Source: Paenarthrobacter sp. JL.01a | GTDB taxonomy: Bacteria; Actinomycetota; Actinomycetes; Actinomycetales; Micrococcaceae | Assembly: GCF_025452095.1 (NCBI RefSeq) | Contig: NZ_CP104877.1 | Span: 992,001 to 1,056,000, forward strand | DNA length: 64,000 bases | Direction of reading: 5' to 3' | Shown: in pieces, positions 1 to 10,666 of the stretch | Layout of the letters: every line of letters begins with the position of its first letter | Numbering within the stretch: the first letter of the stretch is position 1 | The notes under the pieces: generated by a model | Told to the model about the DNA's origin: nothing | What the model saw: the letters and a program-made list of their open reading frames with translations, nothing else | Database searches by the model: none | Position numbers and translations under genes: made by a program

Positions 1-81
1 CTCATTTATGACGGCCGGTGGGTGTCCGTGAAACAGTCCCCGGGGCTTCAGCCCACCAGGGTGCCCAGCCCGCCTGGGTAC

Positions 82-861
82 TCAACCCGCCAGGGTGGGC
101 AAGGTGAGGATCTCGGCCCCGTCGTTGGTGATCGCGATGGTGTGCTCGCTGTGGGCCGTCCTGCAACCGGTGGCACTGCGAAGTGTCCAGCCGTCGACAT
201 CCGTGACCAGCTGGGCCGTATCTGCCATAACCCACGGCTCTAGTGCGAGCAGCAATCCGGGCTGCAGCTTGTAGCCGCGTCCAGGCCGGCCCATGTTGGG
301 CACGTGTGGCTCCTGGTGCATGGTGGAGCCGATGCCGTGGCCACCGAATTCCGTATTTACCGGGTAGCCGGCCTCCTTGAGGGCCGACCCCATTGCGTAG
401 GAGAGATCGCCGATGCGGGCGCCGGGCCGGGCTGCTGCGATGCCGGCACGCAAGGCGCGTTCGGTCGCTTCGATCATGGCCACGCTCCCGGCGGGCTTAG
501 TGTCGCCAACGATGAAACTGATGGCGGAGTCCGCGGCGATTCCCTGCAGGGAAACGGCCAAATCGAGGGTCAGCAGGTCGCCGTCGGCAAGTGCGTAGTC
601 CCGCGGCAGTCCGTGGAGGACGGCGTCGTTGACGCCGGTGCAGATGTAATGCCCAAACGGTCCGCGGCCAAAGGAGGGGGCGTAATCGACGTAGCAGGAC
701 TCGGCTCCGGCCTCCAGAATCATGTCCTTGGTCCATGAGTCGATGTCCAGCAGATTGGTGCCCACGGTGCAGCGGCCCTTGAGGGTGTGCAGGATATTGG
801 CCACGAGAGCGCCCGAAGCCTTTGCCCTGAGCAGTTCGTTGGCGCTGAGGATCTCGATCAT
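82..861 (-). CDS. map: Type I methionine aminopeptidase
   Basis: Removes the initiator methionine from nascent cytoplasmic proteins using a two-metal centre. The 259-residue product has the complete ligand set of the pita-bread fold: D100, D111, H175 (GGHGIG), E208 (LALEPW) and E239 (HSEH), plus the catalytic His in VLHG near residue 83. The frame stays open to 903, but I chose the ATG at 861 because AAAGG lies about eight bases upstream and the length then matches the family. It is divergent from a small XRE regulator 68 bp away, a pairing I recall from other actinobacteria. Actinobacteria often carry more than one map copy, so it may not be the only one. Confidence 0.95.
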   Translation of the reverse strand: MIEILSANELLRAKASGALVANILHTLKGRCTVGTNLLDIDSWTKDMILEAGAESCYVDYAPSFGRGPFGHYICTGVNDAVLHGLPRDYALADGDLLTLDLAVSLQGIAADSAISFIVGDTKPAGSVAMIEATERALRAGIAAARPGARIGDLSYAMGSALKEAGYPVNTEFGGHGIGSTMHQEPHVPNMGRPGRGYKLQPGLLLALEPWVMADTAQLVTDVDGWTLRSATGCRTAHSEHTIAITNDGAEILTLPTLAG

Positions 862-929
862 GAGCAGCCTTTCTGTTGTGCGTCCAATAACTATCCCGGC
901 CATATTATCCCGGTATTACAATTGGAGCT

Positions 930-1232
930 ATGGTCAGGTTGCCTCTTACACCCGCAGAGGCCGAGCGTGGACAACGTCTCGGCTCATTGTTGCGCCGCGC
1001 ACGGGGCACGCGCTCCATGTTGGAGATCGCCCTTGATGCCCGTGTTTCCCCGGAGACGCTCCGCAAAATCGAATCCGGAAGGGTAGCCACCCCCGCCTTC
1101 CCCACCGTGGCTGCGATTGCCGATGTCCTGGGCCTGTCCCTGGACGAGGTCTGGGCGGAGATCAACCAGCCCGACGCCGGCGCGGATCCAAGCGCGCCGC
1201 GCCGCAGCGCGCGCGAGTTCCTGGCTTCCTAA
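930..1232 (+). CDS. Small XRE-family HTH regulator
   Basis: A 100-residue DNA-binding protein that is almost entirely one Cro/C1-type helix-turn-helix domain (about residues 15-75, with SPETLRKIESGR as the recognition-helix region). No sensor or ligand domain is present. It is transcribed away from map, so the 68-bp gap must hold both promoters and could be its target. The stop overlaps by four bases the 3' end of the convergent XRE-cupin gene. Target and signal cannot be read from the sequence. Confidence 0.85.
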   Translation: MVRLPLTPAEAERGQRLGSLLRRARGTRSMLEIALDARVSPETLRKIESGRVATPAFPTVAAIADVLGLSLDEVWAEINQPDAGADPSAPRRSAREFLAS

Positions 1233-1822
1233 GCTTGGTCCGGGCGTTTTGGCCGTGCCCGGACGTGCAGGCGCTCGCCTTGCTGGCCGAACAGTGTCAG
1301 CAGTTCCACCGGCTCTGACGTAGCGCTGGCGAACCAGTGCGGAGTCCGGGTATCGAACTCGGCTACCTCGCCGGGTTTGAGGATGAAGTCGTTCCCGCCC
1401 AGGACCAGCCGCAATTTGCCGTTGAGGATGTACATCCAGTCGTAGCCCTCGTGGGATTGGGGCTCCGGCGTCTCCTTGCCCGTGCCACTTTTCAGCACCA
1501 TCTTGAAGGCCTGGATCCCGCCCGGGCGACGGGTGAGGGGGAGTGCGGTTCCCCAGTGGTGGACTTGCGGCTTGAGGTGGATGCGGGGATCGCCGGTCTC
1601 GGGGGCGTCGATCAGTTCCTCAAGGGGTATCTGATGCAGCCGCGCTATCGGGAGCAAAAGCTCCAAGGTGGGCTTCCGCTGCCCCGATTCGAGGCGGGAT
1701 AACGTGCTGACGGAAATGCCCGTTGCCTCCGAAGCTTCCGCCAGCGTCAGGTTGCGCTGGGTCCGCAGCGCGCGCAGGCGCGGGCCGACGGCGTCGAGCA
1801 TGGAACTGAAGTCTTGGCTCAT
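1229..1822 (-). CDS. XRE-cupin transcriptional regulator
   Basis: A 197-residue regulator with an N-terminal Cro/C1 HTH (about 15-70; SVSTLSRLESGQRKP is typical) and a C-terminal cupin (about 100-185, with HEGYDW near 124 and LKPGEV near 148) that normally binds a small ligand or metal. The frame extends to 1915, but the ATG at 1822 gives the standard N-terminus and leaves the palindrome at 1839-1860 outside the gene. It is divergent from a thioredoxin-reductase-like flavoprotein, so the likely job is autoregulation plus control of that gene. The ligand is unknown. Confidence 0.9.
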   Translation of the reverse strand: MSQDFSSMLDAVGPRLRALRTQRNLTLAEASEATGISVSTLSRLESGQRKPTLELLLPIARLHQIPLEELIDAPETGDPRIHLKPQVHHWGTALPLTRRPGGIQAFKMVLKSGTGKETPEPQSHEGYDWMYILNGKLRLVLGGNDFILKPGEVAEFDTRTPHWFASATSEPVELLTLFGQQGERLHVRARPKRPDQA

Positions 1823-1838
1823 GGACCAAGTTTGCCAT

Positions 1839-1860
1839 ATCAGCAAAATTCTTTGCTGAT
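1839..1860. promoter_or_regulatory. Palindromic operator between XRE-cupin and flavoprotein genes
   Basis: A perfect inverted repeat with 9-bp arms, ATCAGCAAA / TTTGCTGAT, around a 4-base spacer. A further TTTGC at 1831-1835 pairs with the GCAAA of the left arm, so three TTTGC-type half-sites are clustered. It sits 17 bp upstream of the regulator start in the gap shared with the divergent gene. Binding by the XRE-cupin protein is inferred from position and symmetry. Confidence 0.6.
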
Positions 1861-1924
1861 TCTCCCGAGGCTGTCCAACCATGGAAGGAACGGCACAAGG
1901 CCGCGAGGGAATCACGGAGGCAAA

Positions 1925-2926
1925 GTGGGCAAAGAAAAGAACATCAAGGAGTACGACGTCGTCATCATTGGAGGTGGCGCAGCTGGGTTAAGTGCCGCCG
2001 TGACGCTGGGCAGGGCTCTGAGGTCAGTGCTGGTGATCGACGCCGGCGAACCCCGGAATGCTCCTGCCGCGGGGGTCCACGGCTTCCTGTCCCGCGACGG
2101 CATCAACCCCAGGGAACTCCTGAGACTGGGACGGGAGGAGGCGCGCGGCTACGGGGTGGACATCATCAACGGCGTCGCCGTTGCGGCCCCTTCGACGGCG
2201 GCGCAAGGCGAGGGCGCCGAACCCGCCTTTGAGGTGGACCTGGGAGAGGGCGGCACTGTCAAGGCGCGGCGCCTCCTGGTGACTACTGGTCTGACGGATG
2301 TGCTTCCTGACATTGAAGGCCTTCGCGAACGTTGGGGTCGGGACGTGCTGCACTGCCCCTACTGCCACGGCTGGGAAGTGCGCAACAAAGCGATCGGGAT
2401 ACTGGGGACCCTTCCGATGGCCCTGCACCAGACCATGCTCTTCCGGCAATGGAGCCCGGATATCACCTTGTTCCTCAACGACGTTGTGGAACCGACGGAT
2501 GAAGAGTGGGAACAGCTTGCCGCACGCTCCATCAACGTTGTGGAGGGCAAAGTGCGCTCACTTGAGGTCACGGATGATGCTTTGAGCGGGGTGGTCCTGG
2601 CTTCCGGCAGGGTCATTCCAGCCGAGGCCCTGGCAACAGGGACCCGCCTGGAGGCCCGGTCCGGAGTACTGGAATCCCTTGGGGTCAAGGTGGTGGAGCA
2701 CCCCATGGGCGTAGGGCGGCATGTCGAAGTGAATCCCCTGGGAGGCGCCACCTCGGTGCCGGGCGTGTGGGCGGCAGGGAACGTCGCCGACCTCATGGGG
2801 CAGGTCATGGCATCGGCAGCTTCGGGTGTCATGGCGGGAGCGGCGATCAATGCCCACCTGATAACTGAGGAAACCAGACTCGCGGTGGAAGCGGCCCGGA
2901 AAAATAGTGGTCGACGTTCGGCTTAA
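1925..2926 (+). CDS. Thioredoxin-reductase-like FAD/NAD(P) oxidoreductase
   Basis: A 333-residue pyridine-nucleotide-disulfide oxidoreductase. It has the FAD-binding GGGAAG at about 16-21, a redox-active CPYC at 144-147 followed by HGWEV, and a C-terminal FAD motif GVWAAGNVAD. This matches the short thioredoxin-reductase-like family rather than true TrxB, which has a CATC-type motif. The frame opens at 1814, but the GTG at 1925 follows GGAGG by four bases and gives the right N-terminus. The partner thiol protein is not in the window. The divergent XRE-cupin regulator probably controls it. Confidence 0.87.
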   Translation: MGKEKNIKEYDVVIIGGGAAGLSAAVTLGRALRSVLVIDAGEPRNAPAAGVHGFLSRDGINPRELLRLGREEARGYGVDIINGVAVAAPSTAAQGEGAEPAFEVDLGEGGTVKARRLLVTTGLTDVLPDIEGLRERWGRDVLHCPYCHGWEVRNKAIGILGTLPMALHQTMLFRQWSPDITLFLNDVVEPTDEEWEQLAARSINVVEGKVRSLEVTDDALSGVVLASGRVIPAEALATGTRLEARSGVLESLGVKVVEHPMGVGRHVEVNPLGGATSVPGVWAAGNVADLMGQVMASAASGVMAGAAINAHLITEETRLAVEAARKNSGRRSA

Positions 2927-2967
2927 GTGCGGGGATCATTAAAGGATCGCCACTAAAGGAGGTTGGC

Positions 2968-3180
2968 ATGTGCTACGCGTACTATGACGACTTCGAGCGG
3001 CGCACGAAGAAGGACTCCGCGCGCAAGCCCGAGACCCGCACCACAGAGGCCAAAGAGCCTGCTGCCCCGGCGGAGACCCGCCCAGGGACAGAAGGCACGC
3101 TGTGGACTTTCCTGGCACGTCGTCGCAGGGAGCCTGAGGTTTACGAACCGAAGGTGGACCGCATCTACGAGAAAGTCTAG
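2968..3180 (+). CDS. Small charged protein of unknown function
   Basis: A 70-residue protein, not recognised. It starts after an unusually good ribosome-binding site (AAAGGAGG, seven bases before the ATG), which is the main reason to believe it is real. The N-terminus is CYAYYDDFERR, the middle is rich in Lys, Glu, Pro and Ala (probably disordered), and the C-terminus has a basic stretch (LARRRREPEVYEPKVDRIYEKV). There is no signal peptide or membrane segment. A strong hairpin terminator follows at 3219. Confidence 0.65.
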   Translation: MCYAYYDDFERRTKKDSARKPETRTTEAKEPAAPAETRPGTEGTLWTFLARRRREPEVYEPKVDRIYEKV

Positions 3181-3218
3181 GGATCACTCCCGGACCGGAA
3201 CGAGCACCGAATCCACGC

Positions 3219-3247
3219 AAAAGGCGCCGGGACCACCGGCGCCTTTT
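3219..3247. terminator. Bidirectional intrinsic terminator
   Basis: An 8-bp perfect GC stem (GGCGCCGG / CCGGCGCC) with a 5-base loop, flanked by AAAA and TTTT, so it can terminate in both directions. It lies between the convergent small gene (stop 3180) and the amidohydrolase (stop 3263). Confidence 0.85.
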
Positions 3248-3262
3248 CCATGGGCTCCCAGG

Positions 3263-4507
3263 TCAGCTCTCCCCGGGCTGGTTTCTTTCTGCCGTGCCCA
3301 GATACTCCAGGGCAGCGGTGACCAGGGCTTCTGTTCCCTTGGCCAGCGTGGGCTGGATAAGCGGTGCGAAATAGGGCGAGTGGTTGGATGGAATGTCCTC
3401 AGGGAGCCGCCCTGTGGTGGCCCACTCCCTGAACAGTGCAGGGTCGGCGCCTCCAAGGAACCAGAACACCAAAGGTGCATCGGCGCCCTTTGCCAAGGCT
3501 CCGACATCTTCGCTGCCCGAGACCGGGCCGGGATCGATCACCTGTGCCGTGCCGAATTTGGCCTTGAAGGCTGCCGTGATTCTGCCTGCAGCCGATTCGT
3601 CATTGACGGTGAGGGGAAAGTGCTCCTCGAAGTGGATCTCCGGATCCTTCGGAGCGCCGGAGGCTGTTGATTCCCCCTGGACGATCCGCTCAATGGATCC
3701 GAGGATCTTGTCCCTGATGGAATCGCTGAAGGTGCGGACACTAAGGCCCAGGGTCGCGGTCTCGGGAATGATGTTGTTTTTTGTCCCTGAATGGATCTGC
3801 CCAACGGTTACCACCGCCGAGTCACTCGCCGCGAGCTCACGCGAGACAATGCCCTGCAAGCGGACCGTGGCAGCTGCTGCCATGAGGACAGGGTCAACGG
3901 TGGTTTCAGGGCGGGAGCCGTGTCCGCCGCGTCCGTGCAGGGTGATGTTGAGGGAGTCGGCAGAGGCCATGGCGACGCCGGAACGGATGCCGAACCAGCC
4001 GGCGGGGAATGGGGCGACATGCTGGCCGAGTACGACGTCGGGCTTCGGCACGACGTCGTACAGGCCGTCCGCCACCATCGCGTTCGCTCCACCGCCCCAT
4101 TCCTCTGCGGGCTGGAAAACGGCGATCAACGTGCCTTGCCACTGGTCGCGGTGCGCGGCAAGCGACTCCACAGCACCCACCAGGCAGCTGACGTGGACAT
4201 CGTGGCCGCATGCATGCATGACGGGAACGTCGTTGCCCGCGTGGTCGACGCCGACGGCGGTGCTTGCGTAGTCCAGTCCTGTGGATTCTTTGACGGGCAG
4301 TGCGTCCATATCGGCCCGGAGCATCACCACGGGCCCGGCTCCGTTCTCAAGGATGCCCACCACGCCGGTTTTGCCGATGTTGCGGTGGACCGTGAAGCCA
4401 AGGTTTTCCAGGTGCCCGGCGGCGATTCCCGCCGTCCTGGTCTCCTGGAAGGACAGTTCCGGGTTGGCGTGCAGGTCTTTGTAAAGCTCTTCGAGGTCAA
4501 TGGTCAT
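3263..4507 (-). CDS. M20-family amidohydrolase
   Basis: A 414-residue zinc-dependent amidohydrolase of the hippurate/N-acyl-amino-acid/IAA-conjugate hydrolase type. Motifs in order are RADMDALP (65-72), HACGHDVH (98-105), PAEEWGGG (133-140), GQHVAP (162-167) and a C-terminal PSNHSPYF. These supply the usual Cys/His/Glu metal set, with a dimerisation domain inserted between. The frame runs to 4753, but the ATG at 4507 has a GAAGAGGG site upstream and the family N-terminus. It is divergent from the cyclodeaminase-like gene. Substrate is not predictable from sequence. Confidence 0.9.
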   Translation of the reverse strand: MTIDLEELYKDLHANPELSFQETRTAGIAAGHLENLGFTVHRNIGKTGVVGILENGAGPVVMLRADMDALPVKESTGLDYASTAVGVDHAGNDVPVMHACGHDVHVSCLVGAVESLAAHRDQWQGTLIAVFQPAEEWGGGANAMVADGLYDVVPKPDVVLGQHVAPFPAGWFGIRSGVAMASADSLNITLHGRGGHGSRPETTVDPVLMAAAATVRLQGIVSRELAASDSAVVTVGQIHSGTKNNIIPETATLGLSVRTFSDSIRDKILGSIERIVQGESTASGAPKDPEIHFEEHFPLTVNDESAAGRITAAFKAKFGTAQVIDPGPVSGSEDVGALAKGADAPLVFWFLGGADPALFREWATTGRLPEDIPSNHSPYFAPLIQPTLAKGTEALVTAALEYLGTAERNQPGES

Positions 4508-4613
4508 GGGTTTACCCTCTTCGTTCGACGCCTTTGGTCCGGCCAGTGTATCCACCGGCGGTGTGCGAAGCCTGTGTGTGCGAAGACCGGGCAGTCGCGG
4601 CAGACTGGATGCC

Positions 4614-5273
4614 ATGAAGAATTCCGAACCCGCCACAACGCAGAAGTCCACGGTCGAGTGCTGGACGAAAGCCCTGGCAGAGTCGAACGGTTCGCCCGGT
4701 GGCGGCGCAGGAACGGGGGTCATGCTCTCGATCGCGGCCGCGCTGACCTCCATGGTGGCAGGGTATACGGAGCCCGAAGACCACCAGCGGGAAGAGCTTT
4801 CGGGGATTCATGCCCGGGCCCAGGAACTGAGGAACTCTGCCCTGCAACTGGCAGACGATGATGCCTCAGCCTCCAACGCTTTCGGGGCTGCCTTCCGTCT
4901 GGACCCGGGTCCGGAACGCGAAAAGGCCATCCACCGGGCTTCGGTGGACGCGGCCAAGGCCTCTGCCGTGCTGGGTGAGCGGGCCATCGACGCCATCGAG
5001 GACCTTGGCTGGCTCGCTTCCCATGGCAACCCGGCCCTCATCGCGGACGTCGTGGTTGGCTTCGGTGCGCTGCGCGCCGCCATAGCGGGAGCGCGGACCA
5101 ACGTGAGCTTCGACCTCGCGTCCCTGACCTCCGCGGGGACTGGGCTGGAGGAGGTCAGGGAGCAGCATCCGGATCTGTGGAAGACGGTCAGCCGCCTCAG
5201 CGACGCGCTGGAGCGGATCGACCTGCTGACTGCCGGCGTCGACAAGAAGGCAGCACCTACCGAAGCGGTGTAG
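4614..5273 (+). CDS. Cyclodeaminase/cyclohydrolase family protein
   Basis: A 219-residue helical protein matching the C-terminal domain of formiminotransferase-cyclodeaminase. The N-terminus LAESNGSPGGGAGTGVMLSIAAALTSMVAGYT is the typical folate-site glycine loop and helix. Members act on formimino- or methenyl-tetrahydrofolate, which would suit one-carbon metabolism near the gcv genes, but no dedicated partner is adjacent. The ATG at 4614 gives the family N-terminus. The gene ends four bases from the convergent MFS gene with no room for a terminator. Confidence 0.8.
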   Translation: MKNSEPATTQKSTVECWTKALAESNGSPGGGAGTGVMLSIAAALTSMVAGYTEPEDHQREELSGIHARAQELRNSALQLADDDASASNAFGAAFRLDPGPEREKAIHRASVDAAKASAVLGERAIDAIEDLGWLASHGNPALIADVVVGFGALRAAIAGARTNVSFDLASLTSAGTGLEEVREQHPDLWKTVSRLSDALERIDLLTAGVDKKAAPTEAV

Positions 5274-5277
5274 CTTC

Positions 5278-6828
5278 CTATTTCGCCTTGGGTACCTTGC
5301 GGAGTACGACGGCGGCCATCACTGCCGCTCCGGCCATCAGTACCAGCCCAATCGCCGCAGTGATGTGGACTCCGGAGTCGAAGGCTATCCGGGCGGCGTT
5401 GGTCAATGCCTCGGAGAGCTGGGTGGGAAGAGCGGAGGCTGCGTCAACGGCACCGGCCAGGGTTTCCCCCGACTTCCTGGCAGCTTCGGCGGGGACGCCG
5501 TCGGGAATGACGAGGTTGTGCTGGTAGGACGCGGTGAGGATTGAACCGAGCACGGCTGTTCCCAGGAGGGAACCGAGTTCGTAACCGGTCTCGGAGATGG
5601 CCGAGGCCGCCCCTGATTTGTCTGCCGGCACGGACGCCAGGATGAGGTCATTGGAGATGGTCTCCGCTGCACCCACGCCGACGGCCAGGACCGTCAGGGC
5701 TGACAGGAGGAACACCGGTCCGCTGCCGTGGTCACCCACGACGGCCACCAGGTAGCCTATGGCGCTCAGCGTCAGTCCGCCGGCCACCACGAATCCGGGC
5801 CGTACTTTCTTGACCAGCGGTACTACGAGCAGGCCGGCGATAACTGTGGCCAGGAGGGCCGGGATCATGGCGATGCCGGCTTCCATGGGGGACTGCCCTT
5901 CGACCAGCTGCAGGTGCTGGGCAAAGAAGTAGATGAACCCCGTCATGGAAAACAGGGACAGCACGTTGGCCACGATGGCCGTGCTGAATACCTTGTTCTT
6001 GAACAAGCTGACGTCCAGCATGGGGCTCTCGATCCGCTGCTGGCGGCGGACGAAGAGGACACCCATCACCAATCCGAAGAGCATGAAGGCTACAGCGGAT
6101 GCCCCGAGTCCGTGGACGGCGAACTCCTTGATGCCGTAAACGAACGGCGCCATGGTGACCACAGACAGGACGATGCTGGGCACGTCGACGCGGCCGGGGT
6201 TGGCGTCCTTGGACTCGGGAATGAGTGCCCGGCCGAAGGCGAGGAGCGGCAAAAGCAGGAATGCTGCCACCAGGAAGACGGCACCCCACCAGAAGTGCTC
6301 TACCAGCCAGCCACCGAAGATGGGACCGAGGGCGGCGCCACCGGAGAATCCGGCAGCCCATACGGCGATCGCGAGCCGGCGGCGGTTGGGGTCGGTAAAA
6401 ATGTTCCTGATCAACGACAACGTTGATGGCATCAGCATGGCGCCGAAGACACCGAGGGCGGCGCGCCCGGCAATAAGCCACTCAGCGGACGGCGCGAATG
6501 CCGTAGCAGCCGAAACCGCCGCGAAGCCTGTGCTGCCGATCAGCAGCAACCGGCGTCGTCCGATCCGGTCACCAAGGTTGCCCATGGAGACCAGGAGCGC
6601 GGCGAGCACCAGCGGGTAGGCGTCAACGATCCACAGGAGCTGTATGCCGCCCACGTCCAGGGAGCGGGCGATTTCCGGCAGGGCAAAAGTGAGCGCGGTG
6701 TTGTCGACGGCCACCAGCAGCACCGGGAACATCAGCAGTGCCAAGGCCGTCCAGTCGCGCCACGGTGCAGCCGGGCCCGTCAAGGGGGCGGCGGAACGGG
6801 GTGCTTGGGTTGAGGACGGCGAGAACAT
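5278..6828 (-). CDS. MFS exporter, DHA2/QacA-like
   Basis: A 516-residue proton-driven drug exporter with about 14 hydrophobic segments. Family signatures are LLWIVDAYPLVLAALLVSMG then GDRIGRRR (motif A after TM2) and AAGFSGGAALGPIFGGWLVE (the antiporter motif in TM5), with MPSTLSLIRNIF between, as in QacA and LfrA. It faces a TetR regulator across a palindrome that begins seven bases upstream of its ATG. There is therefore no room for a normal ribosome-binding site, so either the transcript is nearly leaderless or the true start is a little further in. Likely induced by its substrate through the TetR protein. Confidence 0.92.
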   Translation of the reverse strand: MFSPSSTQAPRSAAPLTGPAAPWRDWTALALLMFPVLLVAVDNTALTFALPEIARSLDVGGIQLLWIVDAYPLVLAALLVSMGNLGDRIGRRRLLLIGSTGFAAVSAATAFAPSAEWLIAGRAALGVFGAMLMPSTLSLIRNIFTDPNRRRLAIAVWAAGFSGGAALGPIFGGWLVEHFWWGAVFLVAAFLLLPLLAFGRALIPESKDANPGRVDVPSIVLSVVTMAPFVYGIKEFAVHGLGASAVAFMLFGLVMGVLFVRRQQRIESPMLDVSLFKNKVFSTAIVANVLSLFSMTGFIYFFAQHLQLVEGQSPMEAGIAMIPALLATVIAGLLVVPLVKKVRPGFVVAGGLTLSAIGYLVAVVGDHGSGPVFLLSALTVLAVGVGAAETISNDLILASVPADKSGAASAISETGYELGSLLGTAVLGSILTASYQHNLVIPDGVPAEAARKSGETLAGAVDAASALPTQLSEALTNAARIAFDSGVHITAAIGLVLMAGAAVMAAVVLRKVPKAK

Positions 6829-6835
6829 GCCACTT

Positions 6836-6859
6836 ACTGTACCGTCCAGACGGTACAGT
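6836..6859. promoter_or_regulatory. TetR operator, perfect palindrome
   Basis: ACTGTACCGTC / GACGGTACAGT: two perfect 11-bp arms around a 2-base centre. It lies seven bases upstream of the MFS start codon and 42 bp upstream of the TetR ATG, so one bound dimer pair could block both promoters. Assignment to the adjacent TetR protein is inference from symmetry and position. Confidence 0.8.
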
Positions 6860-6901
6860 TACAAATGCAAGGACTGCACAGCTTTAGGGAATGATGTACA
6901 C

Positions 6902-7441
6902 ATGCCACGAAAACCAGTTGCCCGGGACGCCGTCCTGGATGCCTACGAATCCCTCCTGATCGAGGTAGGGGAGCGGGCGGCTACCCTGGATGCCGTCGCC
7001 AAGAGGGCCGGTGTCTCCAAGGGCGGGCTGCTGTATCACTTCCCCAACAAGGAAGCCCTGATCAGCGCCTTGCTGGAACGCCTGGACGAGTTGGCGCAGG
7101 AAGACATTGAGCAGATGAAGGCCGCGTCGGACGGTGCGGCCGCGTACTTCATCCGGTCCTCCCTCTGGGCCGACACCCCCATGGACAGGGCCTTCGTTGC
7201 GGCAACGAGGCTCGCTGAAGTAGCCCATGAGGAAACGCGGCGGCGCTTCGCAGGAATCCAGCAGCAGTGGCTGGATGTCCTGGCCGAAGACGTAGGACCG
7301 GAGATTGCCAAGGCCGTCAGCTACATGGGCGACGGCCTCTACTTCAATGCGATGTTCGAAGGCGGGCAGGGGGCCGGCAACGCCGGGCGGGAGGCCGACG
7401 TCGAAATCCTGCTGGGCGTCCTGGACCGCCTGCGGAAGTGA
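6902..7441 (+). CDS. TetR-family regulator of the adjacent MFS exporter
   Basis: A 179-residue repressor. The N-terminal HTH occupies about residues 8-55 (TLDAVAKRAGVSKGGLLYHFPNKEALISAL is a textbook TetR recognition region), followed by an all-helical ligand and dimer domain. The frame is open from 6644, but only the ATG at 6902 gives the family N-terminus and it lies outside the MFS coding region. Divergent orientation and the shared operator argue that it represses both itself and the exporter until a drug-like ligand binds. Confidence 0.93.
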   Translation: MPRKPVARDAVLDAYESLLIEVGERAATLDAVAKRAGVSKGGLLYHFPNKEALISALLERLDELAQEDIEQMKAASDGAAAYFIRSSLWADTPMDRAFVAATRLAEVAHEETRRRFAGIQQQWLDVLAEDVGPEIAKAVSYMGDGLYFNAMFEGGQGAGNAGREADVEILLGVLDRLRK

Positions 7442-7540
7442 CGTTTCATCCATTTGCCGCAGGGCCTTGCACGTAGGACAATTAAGCCTTGTGGCGTGCC
7501 CGGCGTGGTGCCCACAGACAACTGAACATGCCTTTGATCT

Positions 7541-7626
7541 GCGGCGGGAGAGTCCTGCAGGCACGTGATGCAGGCGCCGTAGGAGCAAACCCTCCCCAGG
7601 AATCTCTCAGGCCCACGCACCGCCGC
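7541..7626 (+). ncRNA. Glycine riboswitch, aptamer 1
   Basis: First half of a tandem glycine riboswitch. The closing stem is GCGGCGG (7541-7547) with CCGCCGC (7620-7626), and between them are the conserved core GGCGCCGTAGGAGCAA and the ATCTCTCAGG segment. This class folds on glycine and raises expression of the glycine cleavage genes. It lies in the leader of gcvP. Confidence 0.88.
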
Positions 7627-7636
7627 GGCGAGGCAA

Positions 7637-7749
7637 CTCTGGAAAGCAGCAGGCACTCCACGCCATTGACGTGGGATGCTGTGCTCACCGACGGTGCAAG
7701 CGATTCGTTGTGCGGACAACACGCGGAAACTCTCAGGTCCAATACAGAG
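7637..7749 (+). ncRNA. Glycine riboswitch, aptamer 2
   Basis: Second aptamer of the tandem pair. It starts with CTCTGGAAAG and ends with AACTCTCAGGTCC...CAGAG, so that CTCT and AGAG close the P1 stem, with CACCGACGGTGCAAG as the central core. The linker from aptamer 1 is about ten bases. After it, 61 bases lead to the gcvP GTG, including a potential hairpin GCTGCGGCG... No clear U-tract terminator follows, so control may be at translation. Confidence 0.87.
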
Positions 7750-7810
7750 CGGGGAGGAACCCGAGCCGCTGCGGCGTACCCAAACGCCGCCCAAGTATTG
7801 GAGTTCCTTC

Positions 7811-10657
<2,847 letters not shown>

Positions 10658-10666
10658 GGACCGGTC

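Noticed and set aside
88..93. GQDPYP instead of GQDPYH in Ung (residues 88-93 of the product encoded at 20568-21335)
   Set aside because: I recall this form from actinobacterial uracil-DNA glycosylases, so it is not a defect. The coordinates given are residue numbers.
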